A program made the position numbers and the translations under genes. A stretch of DNA of 64,000 nt, from assembly GCA_003290165.1 (NCBI GenBank), contig QNQO01000219.1:496001-560000 (forward strand), written 5' to 3'. Below, piece after piece: positions 1 through 10,398 of the stretch (within the stretch, counting starts at the first letter, position 1; each line of letters starts with the position of its first letter). Origin of the DNA: Berberis thunbergii (lineage: Eukaryota > Streptophyta > Magnoliopsida > Ranunculales > Berberidaceae). The notes under the pieces are model-generated. The model searched no databases and was not told where the DNA came from. It worked only from the letters and a program-made list of their open reading frames with translations.

Positions 1-420
1 ACATCTCCAATATCGTCGGTGCCTAATGAATAAGACCATTAGTCGAACTATCACCATCCAATCTACCACGTGATAAGGCGCAAAATTTCTCCGATAGGCA
101 TTTATTGATCGTTTCCAGTACCATCGAAAAGGTCACAATTATTTTCTAAAATTCTACAGACTAAAATATTTCAAAGTCACAGAGATTCGTTAAAGCTAGA
201 AAAAAATTTCAAAGGGCAAACCATTTATATGAATAAATATGTCAAAAAAAGTGATTGTCTTTTAATGTGAAATGGGAAATCCTATGTGAAAGAAACTCAG
301 TACTTTAAGGACGATAAAATAATTTTGAATTGAAATAACAAATAAAGATGATAGCCTCAATTTTTCTCCTCGGTTCACTTTCTTCTCCAACACTTCTTAG
401 ACCAAGTAACAGAGGAATAC
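1..420 (-). pseudogene. NUP93: NUP93-like nucleoporin pseudogene, 3' part (beyond the retroelement)
   Basis: Continuation of the nucleoporin gene interrupted by the LTR retroelement at 421-15,519. NUP93/Nic96 is a scaffold component of the inner ring of the nuclear pore. Read on the minus strand, the first codons after the insertion give IPLLLGLRSVGEE, matching the family segment IYLLLGARGAGEE. Further along, about 125-20, it reads LETINKCLSE and LSRGRLDG, which matches the family almost exactly. The copy is dead: a TAG at 25-23 follows GLIH where the family reads GLIHSG, and another TAG replaces a glutamine near 145. A frameshift also lies near there. The part between about 130 and 305 is poorly conserved and may contain an intron. 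The gene continues past the left edge. Family match is strong; exon boundaries are not resolved. Confidence 0.85.
416..420. repeat. Left target-site duplication AATAC of the LTR array
   Basis: AATAC lies directly before the TG start of the first LTR. The identical AATAC follows the CA end of the third LTR at 15,520-15,524. Five base pairs is the usual LTR-retrotransposon duplication length. Joining the flanks at this 5-mer restores a NUP93 coding exon on the minus strand (codons GGT-ATT). Confidence 0.95.
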
Positions 421-718
421 TGATATACACATAATTATTACATAATATACCCCTTAATTTATACATGTTAGTGTTTCGATTATTATATTTTATAGTAATT
501 ATTTTGTTTTCATATCTTTGTAGGAATTTGAGCTTAAACGATGAAATTATATTAAGATGACCGCATAAGGATTTCACGCGGTGGTACAGAGTAGAGAGAG
601 AATCACTTAACTTAAAACCAAACCCAAACCCAAGTCATACCCTAAAACCAAACCTAAGCCCAAGCCCATTAGAATCCTAAGCCCAAGAAAACCCTAATTA
701 GGTTTTCTCTCATTTTTC

Positions 719-726
719 TATAAAAG
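719..726 (+). promoter_or_regulatory. LTR1 TATA box with upstream telo-box
   Basis: TATAAAAG is the likely core promoter of the retroelement. A telo-box-like AAACCCTAA lies about 30 bp upstream (689-697), next to a short inverted repeat around TAATTA. Identical sequences recur in the other LTRs. Confidence 0.75.
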
Positions 727-1060
727 GGAGGGGTATCGACCACAAAGGGGGCTCTCCTCTCTTCTCTTCTCTTTGGAGCCTCTAACAGCCGCCTACCATT
801 CACTCTCCATCCAGGCAGAGACACAGTGGACACTGTGTCTCTCGCCACTAACCACCACCTCGCACCACCACTTCGCACCACCACCGCCAGCCGAACAGCA
901 CCACAACAGATCACGAACCGCCGTCCTCACCTTGCAAACAGAGCTTGCTCCTCCCCTCTTTCGGCTTCAAATAATTTGGAGATCCCTCTCTCACAACCAC
1001 TGTCACGACCCGGCCAATCACCGCAACCACCACCTTCGGCAGAGTCGCGAAACAGCGACG

Positions 1061-1520
1061 AAACAGGGAGTTTTCCTCCCTGTTTTCTCGATTTGTTTTT
1101 CTATTTCTTCGAGCTTATTCTTCACTTTGCTTGTTCTTGCAGGTTCTGGCATCACAAGGGAGTCGAGGGAAGCCGCGAGGAGCGACGGAAGGCCGCCGGC
1201 CAGTCGCGACAGCGAGTCGAAAACAGGGAGTTTTCCCCCTGTTTCTCGATCTGTTTTTATTGTTCTTCAGGGTTTTCTTCACCATTTCTTGTCCTTGCAG
1301 GTTCTAGGATCAAGAGGAAGTCGAGGGAAGCCGCGAGGAGCGACGGAAGGCGGCGAGATCAGCCGCGACAGCGAGTCGAAAACAGGGAGTTTTCCCGACT
1401 TCTCTCGCTCTGTTTTTCGCTGTTTTTCGGTGTTTTCTTCACCATTTTTCATTCTTTGCAGGTCGACCATCACGAGGGAGGCCGAGAGGATCAAAAACGA
1501 GCCGCGAGGAGCGAGAACCA
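1061..1520 (+). repeat. 160-bp tandem repeat x3 inside the LTR
   Basis: Three units start with AAACAGGGAGTTTTCC at 1061, 1221 and 1380, giving periods of 160 and 159 bp; the same array sits at about 7664 and 14,268 in the other LTRs. Each unit has a GC-rich half (AAGCCGCGAGGAGCGA-type) and a pyrimidine-rich half ending in TTGCAGGT (AG at 1141-1142, 1299-1300 and 1460-1461), which looks like a plant 3' splice site. Units 1 and 2 begin with hairpins: a perfect 10-bp stem at 1061-1070/1076-1085 and an 8-bp stem at 1221-1228/1237-1244. Confidence 0.85.
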
Positions 1521-2318
1521 TGCCGCAACAGCGCCGGTTCTCGCTGGAGAAGACGATCGGCTCTGTGCGGCGGGAATTTCATATTTAAAATCTGATTTTT
1601 GGTTATTCTCACCGCCGGAACTGTTCTGTACCACCACAGAGTGGTTTTGAGCCTTTTTGTCTCGGGATTCGTGCACATTCAATCACTGATCTGCTGTTCG
1701 ACACCATTCGACAAACCAATTGGGTTGTAAACTTTATTTTAAATTTATTTTACTGAATTTTGTGCTAAATTACTAATTACAAGTTATTTCTGAAACTGAT
1801 AATTTGCTTTCACCTTGCATGTTCAAGTAGTTAAATTTGATATGCTTGGTAGTTAGAAGTACTCTTTGTCAAGCTTGAAATAATTTGTTAAGGTTTAAAA
1901 GAACATGTTATAATTTAAATTGAATTTTAACGATCATATTTTCGGTGTAAGCAAGGGATTCTCATCCCTAAGCTTCTCGTAGTTAAATTCAGTAATCTAG
2001 ATTTAGATAATTTTGCTAACTCATTGGTGAGTCCAAGCCCACCAAACCCATTTCATTCCATCCATCTCATTCCATTCTATCATTTTAGATAATTTGTTTT
2101 ATTATCTTTAATTTAGTTTTCTTTTAAAAACACTGTAACCCCTATTTTCCATTTAAATTAGTTTAGATAATTTCTTAAAATTTCAATTACATTCACCTTC
2201 TTCGTGGGATCGACCCGTACTTGCCGTTGTCTACCAGTTAGGCACCGTGCACTTGCGGTATTACAAGTGGGTTGAATTAACCTGTTAATTTAGGTTAGTT
2301 AAATCTCCATCAAGTTTT

Positions 2319-2336
2319 TGGCGCCGTTGCCGGGGA
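2319..2336 (+). promoter_or_regulatory. Primer binding site, tRNA-Asp (internal copy 1)
   Basis: TGGCGCCGTTGCCGGGGA starts six bases after the LTR end. It is complementary to the 18-nt 3' end of plant tRNA-Asp(GTC) including CCA, a primer used by Athila/Tat-type Ty3/gypsy elements. Minus-strand DNA synthesis would start here. Confidence 0.93.
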
Positions 2337-3756
2337 AGGTTAAGGTGTAATTGAATTTAAGATTTATTTTCACTAATTGTAAAAAAAAAAATCAAAAATT
2401 AAAAAAAAACAACAACAAAACAAAAAAAAAAATCAAAAAAAAAAAAAAATTTATAAAAAAAAAAAAAAAAATCAAAACAAAAATTTTATTTTTATTTTTA
2501 TTTTATTCTTTTTACACTCATTTTGTGTTTGATTTTGCAGATCACACGCTTCTCGAGGATATTGGACGATCCTGCATAACATCAAACAAATGTTTTTATT
2601 TTTAGTTTTTATTTTGTGAGGAGAGTTTTCATTTTATTTTCACCTCGTTTTACGAGTGTGTGGTGTAATAACTTTTGAGAACTTTACTATTTTCATTTTG
2701 TTTAATCACAAAAAAAAAAAAAAAAAAAAAAAACCCAAAATTTTCTAAGTCAAAAGAAGTTATAGGGAAACAATTTTAATTGTTACCCAATAATTTTTAT
2801 GATTTAGAAATCCGACTTCTAAGACCAAGACCAGTAAATTTATTTGCATGTGCTTGTGTGCTGATTGAAACATATAAAGAGAAGTCGGACCTTTTTTTTG
2901 AATTGTGCTAACTTTTTGTGCAGATTGGAATACGCACACTGTAAGTATTTCTATCACACGCAATGTATTAGCGACCAGGGTGCTTGTTGTAATTGTTTGA
3001 AATTGTGTGATTGGTTGTTTAATTTCTGTAATTGTGGATGCTAAACTTTAGTAATTCATAATAAGCAGACCCAGCTTTTAAATAGAAACTGGTGGGACTT
3101 GATATCCCCACCTCATCACTCCAGCTGTGTGCAACCAATATCCTAACATAATTAAAATCAATTAGCAAGTTAGATAGAGCATTTTTTAGGTACGGTGTTC
3201 ATAGTACAACCAAGACCAAGGTGAATCCAATAATTTTTGTGTTGACCAAAGCTAAAAGTGACGATGGGTTTAATCATTCAATGAACTCTGAGAAGCCACT
3301 GCCACAAGGGTAACTTACCCGGTACGCCGAGTCATAAGTAAGCTACGATCCACAAGAAGAATTGGTGTAACCAACAGTTTTTGGTTAGGAACACAAACCT
3401 CAAGTGTGCATTTAACATCACATCGTTCTCACATCTATTGGCTTACAGAGCGGTAGCACAAGGAAGTACTTAATTGGACCATTGTGACCTCCTTCTCTTG
3501 TGCGATAATCCGGTTTCTTTGAAACAAAACTCTAGCCTACTGATTTTGAACTTTACGGTGTAAAGTGTACACTCTTAGGATCAACTTGTAACACCCATTG
3601 TTGTGTCATAAAGATTACATAAGAAACAATTGTCCCCCAAAGATAAAAAGATAATTGATCTCAAAAACGTTGATTGCTTAGGGAGGCATGTTTCTTGTGC
3701 ATTTATTGGTTGCTGATTGCATGTGAGCTTGTGTATATTTTTAGAGTTAGTGCTTT

Positions 3757-3791
<35 letters not shown>
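2337..3791 (+). other. Internal 5' leader, copy 1 (A-rich, no recognised gene)
   Basis: About 1.45 kb between primer site and ORF. It holds several long A tracts (about 2380-2475, 2710-2733, 3760-3791) and a splice-acceptor-like TTTTGCAG at about 2534-2541. No Gag matrix/capsid coding was recognised. The counterpart in copy 2 is 8940-10,395, differing mainly in A-tract lengths. Confidence 0.6.
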
Positions 3792-3794
<3 letters not shown>

Positions 3795-5077
3795 AACACA
3801 AGGGATTATCTAGCCTATTTTTCCGAGCAAGTCAATTCATTTTATGACATGCGACGACCTGAGTATGATCCATATTATTATCCAGGTCTAGCTTATCATT
3901 CTGACTTCTCATGGGCTCATGGCCAGTACCATGAAAGCCCTCTAGACACTCCTCAGACTCCTCAAGCTTTCATTCCTAATACTGAGTTAGAGAATATCAT
4001 GAAAATTTTTATAGAGCGAACAGGGGAAATGCTTGAGCAAAATTTCAGGCTATCACAGATTTGAAAACTATTTTTCAACAAAACTCTCAAGCTATCCGGA
4101 AACTTGAGATGACTGTGAGTCAGATAGTTGAGTCACTTCCTGAGATAGAGTCAGATAAATTCCCTAGTGAATCATTTATTGATGAACCTGTCAATTATGA
4201 GACACTACACACATCTCCTTCCCATGTTGACTCATGCCTCTCTAGTGACTCATGCATCGAATCAACCTGTGACCATTCTTTAGAGTCTCCTCTTGACTGT
4301 TTAGAGGCTTGTTTGACTCAATTTAGTTTAGACTTTGATGTTGATGATTCCATTAGGGAAGTCAATGATTTGCTTGACTCAGTCCCCATTGTGGATCCTA
4401 GTTATAAATGGCAGTCTAAAGTGAAGCCTCTTCCACTCAGTGAGTCAAAACTAGCCCCATCAGTTGAGCCACCTGAGCTTAACCTTAAACAATTACCTGA
4501 CACCCTCAGGTATGCATTTTCAGGTGATGAGTTGTCTAGACCAACATCTCTATGTGATTCATGTGATGAGCTTGTACCACTTGATATATCCATCGTCTCA
4601 TCTACTTGCATCACATTCCCATTTACTAAGGCTACTTTCACCAATCCCTTGTGCTGTAATGAGGATTTCAGTTTTCACCATCCTGCTGTGAAAATTATTC
4701 AATCTTCTGATTTGGAACCAGACATAGGATGTTCCCATTTTGGAGCACGCAAGGATCATTTGTTGTGTATGACTACTGGTCACATTTGGAATGTCGTAGC
4801 GTGTTTGGTGCCCCATGTGATTGCTATATTTTGGTGGACTGATCCTCAACTGTTCAGGTTGTTGATATACAACCATGGACTAAGTGTTTGTCATATTCTT
4901 CCTCTACACTTTTTGATACACCATTTTTTTAGGAAGAATATTTGTCGGGCTGATGACGGTAAACCAAGCGCTCCTAGGAGGCAGCCTAGCTTTAGTTGTG
5001 TGTCTTTGCTGTTAGTCTGGATTGATTTTCGAGTACCCTATTTAGTTGTGTTTCAATCATACTCGTTAGCTCCGTAA
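3792..5077 (+). pseudogene. Gag/Pol-relic ORF, internal copy 1, frameshifted
   Basis: Same ORF as the intact copy at 10,396-11,682, but one T is missing in a T run (3 T at 4043-4045 here, 4 T at 10,647-10,650 there). The frame breaks after about 84 codons and hits a stop soon after; the rest remains readable in another frame down to the shared stop at 5075-5077. Other differences are few: T3881 against C10,485 is synonymous in a tyrosine codon. The defect may be real or a homopolymer sequencing error. The ATG directly follows an A tract of more than 30 bases. Confidence 0.85.
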
Positions 5078-5323
5078 CAGTTTTGACTTCCACCTTCTTT
5101 TTTTTCTTTTTTTTTCGTTTTCTTTGTTAGTGTCGAGTCCGCATTTTATCCATTTCTAATAAAAACTCCATGATTCTTATGTTTATGAGCCTCATTGATG
5201 GATGACTTCGTGGAAATTGGTAAAATCTTCACCGCGGTAATACTGTTCTAACCTCCTCTCATGTACTTACTTTATTCATTTGTCAGAATTATGTTTTTAA
5301 ACATTGAGGACAATGTTTAGATT

Positions 5324-5339
5324 AGGTTTGGGGGTAGGG
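5324..5339 (+). promoter_or_regulatory. Internal polypurine-tract-like site
   Basis: AGGTTTGGGGGTAGGG, preceded by ACATTGAGGACAATGTTT, resembles the sequence that follows pol in Athila/Tat-like elements. The true 3' polypurine tract is at about 7009-7023, so each internal region holds two PPT-like sites. The copy 2 equivalent is at about 11,927-11,942. It may be a remnant of an ancestral 3' end or a second plus-strand priming site. Confidence 0.5.
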
Positions 5340-5390
5340 TTCATGAGTCGGTGAAATTTTCAATTTTTTTGTAGTGTTTTCTTTTCTTAT

Positions 5391-5434
<44 letters not shown>

Positions 5435-7008
5435 CTTTTCTGTCAAGAAAACTTGGTCTTCTGTGATTATGAAAATGGATTTTAAATGTTTTATACTCAA
5501 GAAAATGCAAGCCAACTTGACATTTTGCTATATTGATAAAGACTGAAAGTTTAATATGATCCTTAAGTCAGATCTGGTTCATAAAATTTTTCAACTCGAT
5601 TATCTTTGCACCATGAGCCATGTTAGCATAACTTGAAATTGATGAGTGAAATATATACTAGAAAACCTTAGAATAATAGTGGAGACTTAACCCTTAAAGT
5701 TTTGAGCCTTTCTATTTTTCTGAGGGTTATACATAAACTCTGATTTTTCTTGAGTCTGTATTATCTCGTTGATGATCTCATTATTCTCATTTTTCTAATC
5801 AATTGCTTTGGGAATGACATCAAAATTGAATTATTACACTAGAACTTCTTGGCTTATTCAATTGAGATGTCATAATACTAACCCGAACTTAGGAAATGAT
5901 CTAGGCATTTTTTTTCTTTAGACCATTAACTAGCCTTTTAACTTACCCATAACATTAACTTTTTGTAGCCCTTTGAGCCATAGATTAACCTTTTATTTGT
6001 TAACCCATTAACCTTTACCCAATTTTTCTGGGAATGTGTACGGATGGATATACTTGGTGTAAAAAGGGCATGAAAGAGCAAAATATGAGATATTTCATAA
6101 ATCCTCTATGAAAGAAAGAAAGAAAAAGAAAGAAAGAAAGAAAGAAAAGAAAGAAGAAGAAGAATGTGAATGAGGATAAAGATGTGAGAATGAAGAACAA
6201 AATGGATGGTGCGCAACATTGATTTATTCTTGACAGCCCTAATTGTTCGTTAAATGGGTGTATACATTCCTAGAAATTTTTGTTAGAATCCTTTGACATT
6301 CCTTAACCAAGCCCCAATACAACCCAACAAAGTCCTAGTTGATCTTAGGTAAAGGTTGGTTTCGTAGATGTGGAGATTTAATAACCAAGACCTATGGTGT
6401 TTGATTCAACATTCCCAAAAGTAATTGATATTCCTGTCCATGAGATCATGTTCATTCCATTCTTGAAAAGTCCGTTCTTCATATTACTATATGTGAGATG
6501 ATTGTTTTCCATCATTTACTCTTTTCCTCACATATAAACTGAGTGAAATACCAAATCTCTGAGTGCTTTATTGTGAGTGACATAAGAGGTTTGAAGTCAA
6601 AACAAACTTTCTACAGGAGATTTAGTCATTGTTTTACTCTGAAATGGAAAGTTGTGTTGACAGTGCTATCCACACACACACATGGAGTTGAGGATGATTA
6701 TGAATTTTTTCTAACCTTTGGAGAATATTAAATTATTTGGAGATTTGTTGATACACTAAAATGACACTGTTGGTTTCCTGCATTTCTTGAAGTTTTAAAA
6801 TGAACACTGTTTGACCAAGTTTTGATTGAGTCAGTAATGTTTGTGGGTAACATTTCTGGAAACCCTCACGAGACTATAACTCGTCCACTAGAGGTAATCT
6901 AGGGGTTTAAAGCCTTGTTGCACGTTTAAGGTAAGTGCAACCGATGATTCCTGCGAAAGTGAGTTAGAATTTTCTTTTTATTGTTTTGCTCGAGGACTAG
7001 CAAAATAT
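5340..7008 (+). other. Internal 3' non-coding region, copy 1
   Basis: About 1.7 kb downstream of the ORF with no recognised gene; copy 2 equivalent is about 11,943-13,610. It has a run of more than 30 A at about 5395-5431 and a GAAA microsatellite. Copies 1 and 2 are almost identical (for example A/G at about 5695 against 12,299). Confidence 0.6.
6110..6163 (+). repeat. (GAAA)n microsatellite, copy 1
   Basis: Imperfect GAAA tetranucleotide array ending in GAA triplets. It recurs at the same element position at 12,714-12,768, so it is part of the element. Confidence 0.9.
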
Positions 7009-7023
7009 AGGTTTGGGGGTATT
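7009..7023 (+). promoter_or_regulatory. 3' polypurine tract, internal copy 1
   Basis: AGGTTTGGGGGTATT abuts the TG start of LTR2. Position and composition fit the plus-strand primer of plant Ty3/gypsy elements. Confidence 0.8.
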
Positions 7024-8915
7024 TGATATACACATAATTATTACATAATATACCCCTTAATTTATACATGTTAGTGTTTCGATTATTATATTTTATAGTA
7101 ATTATTTTGTTTTCATATCTTTGTAGGAATTTGAGCTTAAACGATGAAATTATATTAAGATGACCGCATAAGGATTTCACGCGGTGGTACAGAGTAGAGA
7201 GAGAATCACTTAACTTAAAACCAAACCCAAACCCAAGTCATACCCTAAAACCAAACCTAAGCCCAAGCCCATTAGAATCCTAAGCCCAAGAAAACCCTAA
7301 TTAGGTTTTCTCTCATTTTTCTATAAAAGGGAGGGGTATCGACCACAAAGGGGGCTCTCCTCTCTTCTCTTCTCTTTGGAGCCTCTAACAGCCGCCTACC
7401 ATTCACTCTCCATCCAGGCAGAGACACAGTGGACACTGTGTCTCTCGCCACTAACCACCACCTCGCACCACCACTTCGCACCACCACCGCCAGCCGAACA
7501 GCACCACAACAGATCACGAACCGCCGTCCTCACCTTGCAAACAGAGCTTGCTCCTCCCCTCTTTCGGCTTCAAATAATTTGGAGATCCCTCTCTCACAAC
7601 CACTGTCACGACCCGGCCAATCACCGCAACCACCACCTTCGGCAGAGTCGCGAAACAGCGACGAAACAGGGAGTTTTCCTCCCTGTTTTCTCGATTTGTT
7701 TTTCTATTTCTTCGAGCTTATTCTTCACTTTGCTTGTTCTTGCAGGTTCTGGCATCACAAGGGAGTCGAGGGAAGCCGCGAGGAGCGACGGAAGGCCGCC
7801 GGCCAGTCGCGACAGCGAGTCGAAAACAGGGAGTTTTCCCCCTGTTTCTCGATCTGTTTTTATTGTTCTTCAGGGTTTTCTTCACCATTTCTTGTCCTTG
7901 CAGGTTCTAGGATCAAGAGGAAGTCGAGGGAAGCCGCGAGGAGCGACGGAAGGCGGCGAGATCAGCCGCGACAGCGAGTCGAAAACAGGGAGTTTTCCCG
8001 ACTTCTCTCGCTCTGTTTTTCGCTGTTTTTCGGTGTTTTCTTCACCATTTTTCATTCTTTGCAGGTCGACCATCACGAGGGAGGCCGAGAGGATCAAAAA
8101 CGAGCCGCGAGGAGCGAGAACCATGCCGCAACAGCGCCGGTTCTCGCTGGAGAAGACGATCGGCTCTGTGCGGCGGGAATTTCATATTTAAAATCTGATT
8201 TTTGGTTATTCTCACCGCCGGAACTGTTCTGTACCACCACAGAGTGGTTTTGAGCCTTTTTGTCTCGGGATTCGTGCACATTCAATCACTGATCTGCTGT
8301 TCGACACCATTCGACAAACCAATTGGGTTGTAAACTTTATTTTAAATTTATTTTACTGAATTTTGTGCTAAATTACTAATTACAAGTTATTTCTGAAACT
8401 GATAATTTGCTTTCACCTTGCATGTTCAAGTAGTTAAATTTGATATGCTTGGTAGTTAGAAGTACTCTTTGTCAAGCTTGAAATAATTTGTTAAGGTTTA
8501 AAAGAACATGTTATAATTTAAATTGAATTTTAACGATCATATTTTCGGTGTAAGCAAGGGATTCTCATCCCTAAGCTTCTCGTAGTTAAATTCAGTAATC
8601 TAGATTTAGATAATTTTGCTAACTCATTGGTGAGTCCAAGCCCACCAAACCCATTTCATTCCATCCATCTCATTCCATTCTATCATTTTAGATAATTTGT
8701 TTTATTATCTTTAATTTAGTTTTCTTTTAAAAACACTGTAACCCCTATTTTCCATTTAAATTAGTTTAGATAATTTCTTAAAATTTCAATTACATTCACC
8801 TTCTTCGTGGGATCGACCCGTACTTGCCGTTGTCTACCAGTTAGGCACCGTGCACTTGCGGTATTACAAGTGGGTTGAATTAACCTGTTAATTTAGGTTA
8901 GTTAAATCTCCATCA
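7024..8915 (+). repeat. LTR copy 2 (middle, shared, 1,892 bp)
   Basis: The shared middle LTR: 3' LTR of the first unit and 5' LTR of the second, followed by its own primer site. No difference from LTR1 was noticed by eye. TATA box at 7322-7329; 160-bp repeat array from about 7664. Confidence 0.95.
7322..7329 (+). promoter_or_regulatory. LTR2 TATA box
   Basis: TATAAAAG at the same LTR offset as in LTR1. Transcription from here could yield a unit-length RNA from the second unit. Confidence 0.7.
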
Positions 8916-8921
8916 AGTTTT

Positions 8922-8939
8922 TGGCGCCGTTGCCGGGGA
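8922..8939 (+). promoter_or_regulatory. Primer binding site, tRNA-Asp (internal copy 2)
   Basis: Same 18-mer and same six-base spacing from the LTR end as in copy 1. Confidence 0.93.
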
Positions 8940-10359
8940 AGGTTAAGGTGTAATTGAATTTAAGATTTATTTTCACTAATTGTAAAAAAAAAAATCAAAA
9001 ATTAAAAAAAAACAACAACAAAACAAAAAAAAAAATCAAAAAAAAAAAAAAATTTATAAAAAAAAAAAAAAAATCAAAACAAAAATTTTATTTTTATTTT
9101 TATTTTATTCTTTTTACACTCATTTTGTGTTTGATTTTGCAGATCACACGCTTCTCGAGGATATTGGACGATCCTGCATAACATCAAACAAATGTTTTAT
9201 TTTTAGTTTTTATTTTGTGAGGAGAGTTTTCATTTTATTTTCACCTCGTTTTACGAGTGTGTGGTGTAATAACTTTTGAGAACTTTACTATTTTCATTTT
9301 GTTTAATCACAAAAAAAAAAAAAAAAAAAAAAAAACCCAAAATTTTCTAAGTCAAAAGAAGTTATAGGGAAACAATTTTAATTGTTACCCAATAATTTTT
9401 TATGATTTAGAAATCCGACTTCTAAGACCAAGACCAGTAAATTTATTTGCATGTGCTTGTGTGCTGATTGAAACATATAAAGAGAAGTCGGACCTTTTTT
9501 TTGAATTGTGCTAACTTTTTGTGCAGATTGGAATACGCACACTGTAAGTATTTCTATCACACGCAATGTATTAGCGACCAGGGTGCTTGTTGTAATTGTT
9601 TGAAATTGTGTGATTGGTTGTTTAATTTCTGTAATTGTGGATGCTAAACTTTAGTAATTCATAATAAGCAGACCCAGCTTTTAAATAGAAACTGGTGGGA
9701 CTTGATATCCCCACCTCATCACTCCAGCTGTGTGCAACCAATATCCTAACATAATTAAAATCAATTAGCAAGTTAGATAGAGCATTTTTTAGGTACGGTG
9801 TTCATAGTACAACCAAGACCAAGGTGAATCCAATAATTTTTGTGTTGACCAAAGCTAAAAGTGACGATGGGTTTAATCATTCAATGAACTCTGAGAAGCC
9901 ACTGCCACAAGGGTAACTTACCCGGTACGCCGAGTCATAAGTAAGCTACGATCCACAAGAAGAATTGGTGTAACCAACAGTTTTTGGTTAGGAACACAAA
10001 CCTCAAGTGTGCATTTAACATCACATCGTTCTCACATCTATTGGCTTACAGAGCGGTAGCACAAGGAAGTACTTAATTGGACCATTGTGACCTCCTTCTC
10101 TTGTGCGATAATCCGGTTTCTTTGAAACAAAACTCTAGCCTACTGATTTTGAACTTTACGGTGTAAAGTGTACACTCTTAGGATCAACTTGTAACACCCA
10201 TTGTTGTGTCATAAAGATTACATAAGAAACAATTGTCCCCCAAAGATAAAAAGATAATTGATCTCAAAAACGTTGATTGCTTAGGGAGGCATGTTTCTTG
10301 TGCATTTATTGGTTGCTGATTGCATGTGAGCTTGTGTATATTTTTAGAGTTAGTGCTTT

Positions 10360-10395
<36 letters not shown>

Positions 10396-10398
<3 letters not shown>

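Larger units (their letters stand above)
421..2312 (+). repeat. LTR copy 1 (1,892 bp)
   Basis: Begins TGATATACAC and ends CTCCATCA, with 4-bp inverted termini TGAT/ATCA. It contains a TATA box, a GC-rich segment with three 160-bp repeats, and an AT-rich 3' half. I found no difference from LTR copy 2 in the stretches compared by eye. The overlapping long ORFs inside it are treated as non-coding. Confidence 0.95.

Noticed and set aside
330..380. Possible env-like or membrane gene from the hydrophobic C-terminal third of the element ORF (residue numbers of the 428-aa protein)
   Set aside because: No signal peptide, glycosylation/cleavage pattern or separate ORF; hydrophobicity alone does not support an env-like gene.
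773..1650. Two overlapping 271/274-codon plus-strand ORFs in each LTR (also at 7376-8253 and 13,980-14,857)
   Set aside because: They overlap in two frames over GC-rich tandem repeats, have no recognisable domain, and lie in the promoter/leader of an LTR. Identity between copies only reflects LTR identity.
2351..2605. Lysine-rich 84-codon ORF after the primer site
   Set aside because: It is produced by A tracts (AAA codons), and copy 2 differs in frame after tract-length changes.
3581..3799. Minus-strand ORF rich in Phe
   Set aside because: It is the complement of the long A tract before the element ORF, not coding.
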